From the NCBI GenBank assembly GCA_934234185.1, contig CAKQHO010000118.1, forward strand, positions 1 through 10,905: 10,905 nucleotides of DNA, written 5' to 3'. Below are positions 1 to 7,003 of this stretch, piece after piece. The notes below the pieces were generated by a model that was not told where the DNA came from, made no database searches, and saw only the letters and a list, made by a program, of their open reading frames with translations. The translations under genes were made by a program, and so were the position numbers. The stretch comes from an uncultured Psychrobacillus sp. (GTDB taxonomy: Bacteria > Bacillota > Bacilli > Bacillales_A > Planococcaceae). Within the stretch, counting starts at the first letter, position 1. Each line of letters opens with the position of its first letter.

Positions 1-455
1 GAGGGGCATGGCGGAATCCTAATTACAACTTTCTCCGGAGTTTTTACAACTTTAGTGGTCATTTTTACAACTAAATGTCTCGTTTTTACAACTTTCTCTT
101 CGTGAGGGGCATGGCGGAATCCTAATTACAACTTTCCCCGGAGTTTTTACAACTTTAGTAGTCATTTTTACAACTAAACACCTCGTTTTTACAACTTTCT
201 CTTCGTGAGGGGCATGGCGGAATCCTTTTTACAACTTTCTCCGGAGTTTTTACAACTTTAGTAGTCATTTTTACAACTAAAAGCTTCGTTTTTACAACTT
301 TCTCTTCGTGAGGGGCATGGCGGAATCCTAATTACAACTTTCTCCGGAGTTTTTACAACTTTAGTGGTCATTTTTACAACTAAATGCTTCGTTTTTACAA
401 CTTTTTCTTCGTGAGGGGCATGGCGGAATCATATTTACAACTTTCTCCGGAGCTT
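1..455. repeat. Tandem array of 103-bp units with nested 21-bp periodicity
   Basis: Units start at 1, 104, 207, 310 and 413, each marked by GAGGGGCATGGCGGAATC. The period is exactly 103 bp; four copies are complete and the fifth decays after about 455. The array may begin before the window. Inside each full unit the octamer TTACAACT occurs four times, at offsets 22, 43, 64 and 85. The spacing is therefore 21, 21 and 21 bp, then 40 bp across the GAGGGGCATGG segment into the next unit. All 17 octamers I can read are identical, while the spacer after the third box varies between units. An 8-bp palindrome, CTCCGGAG, follows the first box in four of five units (CCCCGGAG in unit 2). The period is not a multiple of three and stop codons are frequent, so this is not a coding repeat. 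The function is unknown: it could be an intergenic repeat family, a protein-binding array or an iteron-like element. Confidence 0.95.
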
Positions 456-529
456 TGGTGCATGATGCATCCCATCTATTTACAGAATCTTAAATAATTT
501 CTCAGACTATTCAATACCTACTTAAAAAG

Positions 530-568
530 TTTACAAAACCTTTACATGGAATTAATAGCAGATTAACT
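530..568 (+). promoter_or_regulatory. PhoP-box-like half-site array of the pst promoter
   Basis: Four hexamers start at 530, 541, 552 and 563, an exact 11-bp register: TTTACA, TTTACA, TTAATA and TTAACT. In Bacillus, PhoP dimers bind direct repeats of TT(A/T/C)ACA-type hexamers about 11 bp apart near the promoter of phosphate-starvation genes, including pstS. The first two half-sites match well and the last two are degenerate. Location just upstream of the -10 and directly before pstS supports activation by phosphorylated PhoP. That is inference from motif and context. Confidence 0.75.
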
Positions 569-577
569 AATGCGCTT

Positions 578-583
578 TATGAT
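578..583 (+). promoter_or_regulatory. Likely -10 element of the pst promoter
   Basis: TATGAT matches the sigma-A -10 consensus TATAAT at five of six positions and sits ten bases after the last PhoP-like half-site. At the usual 17-bp spacing there is no good -35 hexamer (positions 555-560 read ATAGCA). This is the expected arrangement for an activator-dependent Pho promoter, in which PhoP substitutes for -35 recognition. Confidence 0.6.
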
Positions 584-623
584 GGGGATAGATTGAAAGA
601 AAATACGTTTTTCGGAGGTTCTC

Positions 624-1451
624 ATGTTCTTAAAGAAATTTAGTCTTGGGCTTGTATTGCCTGTTGCTATGCTCCTGGCAGGCTGTGTTACTAGTGACAG
701 CAGCTTCTCTCGTGGCGGTGACAGCACAATCTCCATTTCAGGGTCCACATCAGTAGGGCCGTTAGCAGAAAAACTGGCAATGAAATATGAAGAAATTGAT
801 TCAGTGAACATAGAAGTCAATCAGATTGGCTCGTCGGCAGGGATCACCAATGTGATAAACGGAGTATCTGAGATAGGGATGAGCTCTCGTGATTTGAAGG
901 ATGAAGAGGCAGCAGAGCTGGAGGAGGTCATTATTGCCTATGACGGAATTGTGGTAGTGACACATCCAACAAACCCGGTGGACAATCTTACGATGGAGCA
1001 GGTGAAACAAATCTTTACCGGTGAGGTAACGAACTGGAAGGAGCTTGGAGGAGACGACTTAGAAATTGTTGTTGTTTCTCGAGAGGATGGATCTGGTTCA
1101 CGAGATGCGTTTCAGGAAATTGTAGGATATTCCTCTGGTGAGTTAATCCGAAACGCAATTGTAGCAAGCGGTAATGGAAATATTAAAACAACGGTGGCGA
1201 TGAATAAGCATGCGATTGGTTTTATTTCCTTTGAATATATAGATGAAAAAATTCGCCCGTTAATGATTAACGGTGTAGAGCCTACAGCAAGAAATGTGTT
1301 GGACCAGCAATATAGTCTTTCTAGACCGTTCCTTTTTGTTTATAAGGATGGACAGCTATCGACAAAGGGTCAAGAGTTTATTGACTTTATCTTAAGTGAG
1401 GATGGACAAGCAATTGTTGCGGAAACAGGTGCCATCCCAGTGCGTGAATAG
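624..1451 (+). CDS. pstS: Phosphate ABC transporter substrate-binding lipoprotein PstS
   Basis: This is the extracellular phosphate-binding protein of the high-affinity Pst transporter, 275 residues. The N-terminus is a lipoprotein signal: basic MFLKK, a hydrophobic stretch, then the lipobox L18-A19-G20-C21, so Cys21 should be lipidated and anchor the protein to the outer membrane face. The mature protein has the family phosphate-site motifs: a G-S-T-S-V-G-P segment at 40-46 and S-R-E-D-G-S-G-S-R-D at 152-161, whose Ser, Arg and Asp residues contact phosphate in characterised PstS proteins. Length is normal for Bacilli. The start is supported by GGAGG at 613-617, spaced six bases. It is the first gene of the operon; its stop codon lies inside the pstC ribosome binding site region, implying tight linkage. 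PhoP-like sites precede it. Confidence 0.95.
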   Translation: MFLKKFSLGLVLPVAMLLAGCVTSDSSFSRGGDSTISISGSTSVGPLAEKLAMKYEEIDSVNIEVNQIGSSAGITNVINGVSEIGMSSRDLKDEEAAELEEVIIAYDGIVVVTHPTNPVDNLTMEQVKQIFTGEVTNWKELGGDDLEIVVVSREDGSGSRDAFQEIVGYSSGELIRNAIVASGNGNIKTTVAMNKHAIGFISFEYIDEKIRPLMINGVEPTARNVLDQQYSLSRPFLFVYKDGQLSTKGQEFIDFILSEDGQAIVAETGAIPVRE

Positions 1452-1462
1452 GAGGAAATGTC

Positions 1463-2380
1463 ATGACGACTACCCCAAATTTTGAACAACAAACGGTGGA
1501 AATAAAGAAAGCAAATAGGCGTAAATATTTTTTAGAAGGCTTATCTGCAAAGATTTTTCTCGGATGTGCTCTCCTATCAGTAGTGAGCCTGGCTTTAATT
1601 GTTGGCTTCGTCTTTTATAAGGGCTCGTATCCATTTATCGCAGAAGGCTATAGCTTCTTTGATTTTATATTTGGAACAGAGTGGATACCTAGTGAAAATA
1701 AATTCGGGATTTTCCCGATGATTGTGGCTTCGCTACTTGCAACACTAGGAGCACTCATCATAGGTGTGCCAATTGGATTATTTACAGCAATTTTCTTAGC
1801 AGAAATCGCACCAAAGAGATTAGCGAAGATTATTTCTCCGGCTATTCAGCTCCTTGCTGGGATACCCTCTGTTTTATACGGGGTTTTCGGATTAGCGATT
1901 ATCGTGCCGTTTCTCCAAAATAACTTAGGGCTAGCCAGAGGTCAAAGCTTGTTAGCGGTCATTATCGTGCTAGCGATTATGATGCTGCCGACGATTGTGA
2001 CAGTTGCCGAAACCTCCATTAGAGCTGTACCTAAAACGTATCGGGAGGGCTCCCTTGCACTAGGTGCTTCTCAAATCGAGACAATTTTTAAAGTGGTAGT
2101 CCCCGCTGCTAAATCTGGAATCATGGCAGCAATCGTGCTTGGACTCGGTCGTGCCATTGGGGAGACGATGGCAGTTATCCTCGTTGCTGGAAATAGCTTA
2201 ATCATCCCAACTAGTCTGACAGATAGTGTTCGTCCATTGACGACAAATATTGCACTTGAGATGGGATATGCATTCGGTACCCACCAGGAGATGCTATTTG
2301 CAACAGGTATCGTGTTATTTTCGTTTATTTTACTATTAAATTTTGTGCTAGCTAAAATCACATCTAGAGGTGCCAACTAA
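1463..2380 (+). CDS. pstC: Phosphate ABC transporter permease PstC
   Basis: This is one of the two membrane subunits that form the phosphate channel, 305 residues. I see about six hydrophobic segments, near 31-52, 84-113, 124-150, 162-182, 216-242 and 277-298. The cytoplasmic loop carries the permease EAA-type coupling motif R-E-G-S-L-A-L-G at 194-201, which docks on the ATPase, followed by G-R-A-I-G-E-T-M-A-V at 229-238, typical of Pst permeases. The longer N-terminal cytoplasmic arm distinguishes it from PstA and fits PstC. AGGAGGA at 1450-1456 precedes the ATG by six bases. The gene begins 11 bases after pstS, and its stop codon overlaps the pstA start by one base, suggesting translational coupling. 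Confidence 0.94.
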   Translation: MTTTPNFEQQTVEIKKANRRKYFLEGLSAKIFLGCALLSVVSLALIVGFVFYKGSYPFIAEGYSFFDFIFGTEWIPSENKFGIFPMIVASLLATLGALIIGVPIGLFTAIFLAEIAPKRLAKIISPAIQLLAGIPSVLYGVFGLAIIVPFLQNNLGLARGQSLLAVIIVLAIMMLPTIVTVAETSIRAVPKTYREGSLALGASQIETIFKVVVPAAKSGIMAAIVLGLGRAIGETMAVILVAGNSLIIPTSLTDSVRPLTTNIALEMGYAFGTHQEMLFATGIVLFSFILLLNFVLAKITSRGAN

Positions 2381-3204
2381 TGAGAAAAGCAAAAGACAAT
2401 TTGTTTCGTGGATTACTCTGGGGCGCAGCCTTTATATCAGTAGCAGTGCTAGTCGTTATTGTTGGCTATATCTTTTTTAAAGGTTTCCGATTGATTAACT
2501 TTGAGTTCATATTTGGGGACTATTCTCCGTCCGGTGGTGGAGGAATTTGGCCGATGATCGTGACCACGATATACACCATACTGATTTCATTGGCTATCGC
2601 AACTCCTATCGGTATTTTGGCTGCTGTGTATTTACAGGAATATGCGAAGCAAGGCAGGCTCGTAAAGATGATTCGCTATGCGACGGAAAGCTTGACTGGA
2701 ATTCCTTCTATTATATATGGACTATTTGGAGCGGTATTCTTTGTGGCAACCTTAAAGCTTGGAATGTCCATTATTGCAGCGTCCCTTACATTAACAATTA
2801 TTGTCCTCCCGGTTGTCATCCGTACGACGGAGGAGGCTTTAAAGACTGTACCAGCTACTTACCGAGAAGGATCACTTGCACTGGGAACAACAAAGCTGCA
2901 AACCTTGTATAAGGTGATTTTGCCGAGTGCCATGCCTGGTATTTTGTCTGGAATCATCCTTTCCATCGGGCGAATTGTCGGTGAATCTGCAGCAATTTTC
3001 TTAACAGCTGGAACGGTTGCTGCGATGCCAGAAAGTATCTTTTCATCAGCGAGAACTTTAACTGTTCACTCTTACCTTGTTACGCAGGAAACTGGTGACA
3101 TCGAGCTGGCAGCGGCTATTGGAATTGTTTTAATCATTATTATCTTAATGCTAAATGTAACTGCTACCTTTATTTCAAAGAAATTAAATAAGGCTGACTA
3201 CTAA
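2380..3204 (+). CDS. pstA: Phosphate ABC transporter permease PstA
   Basis: This is the second membrane subunit of the phosphate channel and pairs with PstC; 274 residues. Hydrophobic segments lie near 13-33, 58-84, 104-127, 131-149, 184-210 and 241-264. The EAA-type ATPase-docking loop is R-E-G-S-L-A-L-G at 162-169, and G-R-I-V-G-E-S-A-A at 197-205 is the equivalent of the PstC segment. The ATG uses the last A of the pstC TAA stop (TAATG), and AGAGGTG at 2366-2372 inside pstC provides a ribosome binding site, so the two permeases are probably made in matched amounts. Length is typical of PstA. Confidence 0.94.
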   Translation: MRKAKDNLFRGLLWGAAFISVAVLVVIVGYIFFKGFRLINFEFIFGDYSPSGGGGIWPMIVTTIYTILISLAIATPIGILAAVYLQEYAKQGRLVKMIRYATESLTGIPSIIYGLFGAVFFVATLKLGMSIIAASLTLTIIVLPVVIRTTEEALKTVPATYREGSLALGTTKLQTLYKVILPSAMPGILSGIILSIGRIVGESAAIFLTAGTVAAMPESIFSSARTLTVHSYLVTQETGDIELAAAIGIVLIIIILMLNVTATFISKKLNKADY

Positions 3205-3219
3205 TTGGAGGAAACGAAT

Positions 3220-4032
3220 ATGACAACGATACTTGAAAGGGTTGAACCAATGACATTTGCAACGAGTGCAAAAACAAATCAGCAGGTAAAAATTCATGTA
3301 TCCGACCTAAATTTGTTCTACGGAGAAAAGCAAGCACTATTTGGAGTTTCTCTTGCAATAAAAGAAAAAGAGGTAACAGCTCTCATCGGTCCCTCTGGAT
3401 GTGGCAAGTCAACCTTCTTACGCACATTAAATCGTATGAATGATTTAATTGATGGTGTCAAAATAGCAGGAAAAATAGTGATAGACGATGAAGATATATA
3501 CGCGAGTCAGGATGTTATTAAGCTTCGTACAAAGGTGGGAATGGTATTCCAAAAACCGAATCTCTTTCCGATGAGTATTTATGATAATGTCGCATATGGT
3601 CCACGAATGCAGGGAGTCAAAAGCAAAAAGACGCTAAATGAAATCGTAGAGGAAAGTCTTCGCGGTGCTGCAATTTGGGACGAGGTGAAGGATCGTTTGA
3701 AATCCTCGGCACTTGGACTTTCAGGTGGTCAACAGCAGCGAGTTTGTATTGCTCGTGCAATAGCGATGAAGCCTGATGTTATTTTAATGGATGAACCGAC
3801 GTCAGCATTGGACCCAATCTCCACTTTAAAGGTAGAGGAGCTGATTGCTCAGATGAAAAAGGATTATACGATAGTAATCGTAACGCATAATATGCAGCAA
3901 GCAGCTAGAATCTCTGATAAAACAGCATTCTTTTTAAATGGAGAAATCGTGGAATATGATCAAACAAATGTGATTTTCTCCACGCCAGGGGACTCAAGAA
4001 CAGAGGATTATGTCACAGGTAGATTTGGATAA
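3220..4032 (+). CDS. pstB: Phosphate ABC transporter ATPase PstB
   Basis: This is the ATP-hydrolysing subunit that powers the PstCA channel from the cytoplasmic side. I choose the ATG at 3220 (270 residues), because GGAGGA at 3207-3212 is spaced seven bases from it. A reading frame opening at TTG 3205 would start two bases before its own Shine-Dalgarno sequence. From this start, Walker A is G57-P-S-G-C-G-K-S-T65, the Q-loop is F110-Q111-K-P, the signature is L167-S-G-G-Q-Q-Q-R174, Walker B ends in D191-E192 and the switch histidine is H223 in V-T-H-N-M. The Cys in Walker A and the K-P-N-L-F-P after the Q-loop are typical of PstB. Only one pstB is present, unlike the tandem pair in B. subtilis. 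Confidence 0.94.
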   Translation: MTTILERVEPMTFATSAKTNQQVKIHVSDLNLFYGEKQALFGVSLAIKEKEVTALIGPSGCGKSTFLRTLNRMNDLIDGVKIAGKIVIDDEDIYASQDVIKLRTKVGMVFQKPNLFPMSIYDNVAYGPRMQGVKSKKTLNEIVEESLRGAAIWDEVKDRLKSSALGLSGGQQQRVCIARAIAMKPDVILMDEPTSALDPISTLKVEELIAQMKKDYTIVIVTHNMQQAARISDKTAFFLNGEIVEYDQTNVIFSTPGDSRTEDYVTGRFG

Positions 4033-4047
4033 TCGGGGGGAAGAGAA

Positions 4048-4704
4048 ATGATCCGGGAAAACTTTGAAAAAAATATGCAGGAGTTAGAGGACAAATTAGG
4101 GGAAATGGTTCGGCTGACAAATGAAGTAATGGAGCAGGCCTATCAAGCTTTAAAGGTGCAGGATGTCGATGGGGCTATAAAGGTAATTGAAAAGGACAAT
4201 GCGATTGATGAGCTGGAAAAGGAAATTAACCAAATGGCTATTTGGTTAATGGCAAAGGAGCAGCCAGTTGCAAGAGATTTAAGAAGAATTATTGGGGTAG
4301 TAAAAATCTCTAGTGATATCGAGCGTATTGCTGATTTCGCGAATAATATCGCGAAGTCCACCATCATTATTGGAGAAAGACCTAGTCTATTACATCTAAC
4401 AGAGCTAGAGCCAATGAAGGATGTTTCCTTGATGATGCTTGAAAAAGCACTTCAATCCTTTGTCGAGGAAAATATTGTGCTAGCAAAAGAGGTCGGTGAC
4501 TTAGATGACCAGGTAGATGCTAGGAGTCGAGAAAATTATGCTAGATTAACCAGTTATTTAAGTGAGCATCCTGAAGAAACGAATCAGCTGGTTCAACTGC
4601 TATTCATCAACCGTTATCTTGAGCGTACGGCAGATCATATCACCAATGTTGCGGAAAGTGCAGCATACCTTATTAAAGGGAAAATATATGACTTGAATCA
4701 TTAA
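4048..4704 (+). CDS. phoU: Phosphate signalling and transport regulator PhoU
   Basis: This cytoplasmic all-helical protein, 218 residues (the usual family length), contains two tandem PhoU domains of three helices each, at roughly 10-105 and 120-210. Both carry the acidic metal-cluster pattern: E48-K-D50-N-A-I-D54 with E92-R-I-A-D96 in the first half, and D151-L-D153-D154-Q-V-D157 with E192-R-T-A-D196-H in the second. In other bacteria PhoU links the Pst transporter to the phosphate sensor kinase and restrains the Pho response when phosphate is plentiful. The gene is the last of the pst operon, 15 bases after pstB, with GGGGGGAAG near 4035-4043 as ribosome binding site, and is followed by a terminator. 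Confidence 0.94.
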   Translation: MIRENFEKNMQELEDKLGEMVRLTNEVMEQAYQALKVQDVDGAIKVIEKDNAIDELEKEINQMAIWLMAKEQPVARDLRRIIGVVKISSDIERIADFANNIAKSTIIIGERPSLLHLTELEPMKDVSLMMLEKALQSFVEENIVLAKEVGDLDDQVDARSRENYARLTSYLSEHPEETNQLVQLLFINRYLERTADHITNVAESAAYLIKGKIYDLNH

Positions 4705-4715
4705 AGAGTATATGG

Positions 4716-4746
4716 AGACCAAACAGATAATGTTTTGGTCTTTTTT
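4716..4746 (+). terminator. Intrinsic terminator of the pst-phoU operon
   Basis: The arm AGACCAAA (4716-4723) pairs with TTTGGTCT (4734-4741) around a ten-base loop, and six T residues run through 4746. It lies 12 bases after the phoU stop codon, so it should end the pst operon transcript. Confidence 0.85.
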
Positions 4747-4764
4747 GTATAAAAATTTTAATAG

Positions 4765-4792
4765 AAAAAAACGCTTGGAAAATCCAAACGTT
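4765..4792 (-). terminator. Intrinsic terminator of the SLH-protein gene
   Basis: Read on the minus strand, AACGTTTGGA pairs with TCCAAGCGTT (ten pairs, one G-U wobble) around a three-base loop, and a run of T follows (A-tract 4765-4771 on the + strand). It starts 18 bases beyond the stop of the 4811-6706 gene. With the phoU terminator it insulates the two convergent transcription units. Confidence 0.85.
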
Positions 4793-4810
4793 TTCATCTA
4801 CTATTATTCT

Positions 4811-6706
4811 TTATTTTACATTTGAAATAAACTCAAACGTTTTCGTATTATTTTTCACTGTATATTTCACATAGCTATTGCTCGTTGTCCATAATCCGTT
4901 AAATTTGAATTGAATAGAGATGCCAAAGTTAGCGCCTGGAGAAAGGACAGTTTCAATTTGGTTTTCTTCTAGCGAAGCCTTTGTGTAAGTAGAGCGTTTG
5001 GTTTCCCCTTCATAAACCTCCACCTTTTCAATCGTCAATGTATCGTCGCTTAAGTTATAAAAATTGGTGCTTAGCGTGTTAATAACATTATTAAATATAA
5101 CGGAGCCGTAGGAACGTGTATAAACAGATGGAATATACAGGTCAACTAGTTTTGCTTCCGCTGACTCTAGTTGCTCTACACCTTGAATAACCGCGTTAGG
5201 GTCAAGTGCTAAAGCATCCTTAACCAGATCTCTAGCCAACTCTACCTTTAAACGGTCATTGCTAGTAAGTTCCTCTAAAGCTGGTAGGGAAGCAATTTGA
5301 CTTTCGGCCGCCTCTATCGCTGCTACCAATTTCGCTGCAAATAGTATTGGCTCAAGGGCATGCTCTAATTGCAGAAGATTATCATATCCATTGATCGTAG
5401 CATTAGCATCTAATAAAAAGACTTCATTGGCTAACTTGCGAGCAGCTTCCACCTTTAAAGCATCTTCAGATGTAAGAGCTTCTACAGAAGGAAGCACAGC
5501 GATTGCATCCTCCGCTGCTTTTACTGCAGGTGTCAGCAAATCTTCCTCCAAAATGATTATCGTAATAGATAAATCTTCTGCTTTATTACCATCTAAATCA
5601 GTTGCGCTGTAAATTACCTGGTAGGTACCAGGCTGAGTGGAGCTTATCTCACTAACTAAATTTCCATTCTTTTTAATGGTTTGCAAAACAGTGACATTAT
5701 CATCTTTATCATCTACTGCTACAACTTTAGGTAAAGAAATAGGTGATCCATAGGCAACCTGAAATTTAGTCGAACCCTCATAGTGGAAAACAGGTGCTTT
5801 CTTGTTCCGCTCTTGGATATGAACAATTGCATCAACTGTGAGCTCTGTTCCTTCAACCAAACCGGTCACTGTGTAAGAGCCTGGTTGTGTTATGTTTCCT
5901 ATATTCCACTTAACAGACTTCTCTGCTTTTTGGCCATTTCTAAGAATCGCGGTTACTTTCTCAGGTAGCACAATTTCTGTACCTTCTGTAAAATTCATTG
6001 CTTCTACCTTTGCAATAGATATAACCTCTACTTGGCTGCTTCTATATGCCCGCATCATGAAGGAAGCAATTTGTGCACGAGTCGTGTACTCAGTTGGGCG
6101 GAATTCCGTTACAGACGTAATACCGTTTTCTGAAAGGATATTAATAGCATCTCGATAGGAATACCATGCTTTGTCATTGTCCTTTACAGTAGATAGATCA
6201 CCAGGCAAATCCTTTAATTCAAACGCATTTACAAGTACCTTTGCCATTTGTTGACGAGTAATGTAGCTTTTAGGTGTAAGCATATTGCTTTCATTTCCAT
6301 CAAAGACTCCCGCTTTTCTTACTACAAGGGATAGCTTGTATAGCTCTTGATCTGATGAAGTAGAGGGGACATCGGTAAATGGCTTTGTGCCAGAAACATC
6401 ATATGTATCCAGTGTACTGCCTGTCGATTGAAGGACATATTTCCCTAACATCTTTACTACATGTCCTCTTGTTAGCTGAGCTGAAGGCTTAAAAGTTCCA
6501 TCCTGAAAGCCTGAAATAAAACCTAGCTCTCTTGCTTCCATAATGTTTTCGAAGTGAGAATTCGAGGGAGAGACGTCTAGGAAACCTGTATGCTCAGCAG
6601 CAAACACTATGCTACTGCTGTTGGAAACAAGAGGGGAAGATGCCAATAGGATGGCGCTAAGAGACGCTACTATTGAATAACGACGTAATTTTTTTAAGTG
6701 GCGCAT
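4811..6706 (-). CDS. SLH-domain, Ig-like repeat surface protein
   Basis: A secreted cell-envelope protein of 631 residues. A signal peptide (basic start, hydrophobic 11-35) likely cleaves after V34-F-A-A37. Three S-layer homology (SLH) domains follow at about 40-90, 109-161 and 178-221. SLH domains bind secondary cell-wall polysaccharide non-covalently. Their TRAE-type motifs read L-T-R-G-H, I-T-R-Q-Q and T-T-R-A-Q: the arginine is kept, the acidic residue is lost in all three. An Ig-like domain resembling Big_4 lies at 232-298 and a second, DUF5011-like (ending P-G-T-Y-Q-V-I-Y-S-A-T-D), at 304-386. Two homologous predicted helical repeats occupy 391-454 and 457-523. Residues 526-631 look beta-rich and I do not recognise them. 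The start has GGAGG (complement of 6717-6721) ten bases upstream. Substrate or ligand is unknown; an envelope-structural or adhesive role is inference. Confidence 0.88.
   Translation of the reverse strand: MRHLKKLRRYSIVASLSAILLASSPLVSNSSSIVFAAEHTGFLDVSPSNSHFENIMEARELGFISGFQDGTFKPSAQLTRGHVVKMLGKYVLQSTGSTLDTYDVSGTKPFTDVPSTSSDQELYKLSLVVRKAGVFDGNESNMLTPKSYITRQQMAKVLVNAFELKDLPGDLSTVKDNDKAWYSYRDAINILSENGITSVTEFRPTEYTTRAQIASFMMRAYRSSQVEVISIAKVEAMNFTEGTEIVLPEKVTAILRNGQKAEKSVKWNIGNITQPGSYTVTGLVEGTELTVDAIVHIQERNKKAPVFHYEGSTKFQVAYGSPISLPKVVAVDDKDDNVTVLQTIKKNGNLVSEISSTQPGTYQVIYSATDLDGNKAEDLSITIIILEEDLLTPAVKAAEDAIAVLPSVEALTSEDALKVEAARKLANEVFLLDANATINGYDNLLQLEHALEPILFAAKLVAAIEAAESQIASLPALEELTSNDRLKVELARDLVKDALALDPNAVIQGVEQLESAEAKLVDLYIPSVYTRSYGSVIFNNVINTLSTNFYNLSDDTLTIEKVEVYEGETKRSTYTKASLEENQIETVLSPGANFGISIQFKFNGLWTTSNSYVKYTVKNNTKTFEFISNVK
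5138..5536 (-). repeat. Internal duplication encoding two helical repeats in the SLH protein
   Basis: Two adjacent segments, residues 391-454 (5345-5536) and 457-523 (5138-5338), align without gaps over about 55 residues. Shared features include A-A-E at the start, L-P near residue 405 and 474, an L-T-S-x-D-x-L-K-V-E-x-A-R core, then L-D-x-N-A and a closing leucine-rich helix. They are alanine- and leucine-rich and probably form helical bundles that space the Ig-like domains from the C-terminal domain. The DNA has diverged, so the duplication is not recent. Confidence 0.8.
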
Positions 6707-7003
6707 GAAACCAAAACCTCCGTTTTAAACTGATTCTACTTATCTAGTATAGGCAGTCGAGAACGGAGAGTATATAAGTATAAATTGGTAAAAAAGGTTT
6801 TAAGATAGAAGTTTAAATACATTAATTCAATAATATTCCATCTTAGTGTGGGTATTTAGCGGAAGCAATTATTCAGTTACTTTTACACATTTTGCAATAT
6901 TTACTTAGTAGGATAGTGATATTTTTCATTATTTAAAAGGGATTGAGAAAATGATGTCGAATGGTGGAAGGTGGCTTTATCCGGCTAAATTGGAGGAGAT
7001 AGA
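6707..7003. promoter_or_regulatory. Divergent intergenic region between SLH gene and ABC exporter
   Basis: This AT-rich region of about 297 bases should hold the promoters of both divergent units. For the minus strand, TTGAAT (complement of 6825-6830) and TATCTT (complement of 6802-6807) are 17 bases apart and match sigma-A at four of six positions each. For the plus strand I find only weak candidates: TTGCAA at 6892-6897 has no good -10 at the right distance. A possible 18-codon ORF occupies 6951-7007. I see no riboswitch or strong palindrome. Confidence 0.45.
6802..6830 (-). promoter_or_regulatory. Candidate sigma-A promoter for the SLH gene
   Basis: On the minus strand, TTGAAT (-35) and TATCTT (-10) are separated by exactly 17 bases. 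The start site would fall near 6795, giving a leader of about 90 bases before the ATG at 6706. Both hexamers match consensus at four of six positions, which is not rare in AT-rich DNA. Confidence 0.3.

Larger units (their letters stand above)
456..623 (+). promoter_or_regulatory. pstS upstream region
   Basis: This AT-rich stretch lies between the repeat array and pstS. It holds a lone TTTACA at 479-484, the 11-bp-phased half-sites at 530-568, a -10 hexamer at 578-583 and the pstS ribosome binding site GGAGG at 613-617, six bases before the ATG. I see no gene or RNA structure in it. The 5' untranslated leader would be only about 35 bases if transcription starts shortly after the -10. Confidence 0.7.

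Noticed and set aside
8..430. Repeated mini-ORFs (ATG GCG GAA TCC then stop) after GAGGGG in each array unit
   Set aside because: The purine run is only one base from the ATG, too close for a ribosome site. The frames are four codons in most units and run on to different sequences in units 3 and 5. They look incidental.
1..455. CRISPR array
   Set aside because: The segments between the short boxes are themselves repeated from unit to unit, so there are no unique spacers. Box spacing is 21 and 40 bp rather than repeat-spacer-repeat, and no cas gene is present.
530..568. A sigma-A -35 hexamer in the pst promoter
   Set aside because: At 16-18 bases before TATGAT no hexamer resembles TTGACA, so an activator-dependent promoter is the better reading.
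563..820. Minus-strand and alternative-frame reading frames across pst genes, the SLH gene and the exporter
   Set aside because: They lie wholly or largely inside well-supported genes in another frame, lack ribosome sites and show no recognisable protein features. The one at 2547-2912 in pstA is a typical example.
6882..6905. PhoP box upstream of the exporter (TTTACA at 6882 and TTTACT at 6900)
   Set aside because: The two hexamers are 18 bp apart, not near 11 or 22, and no other half-site is in phase.
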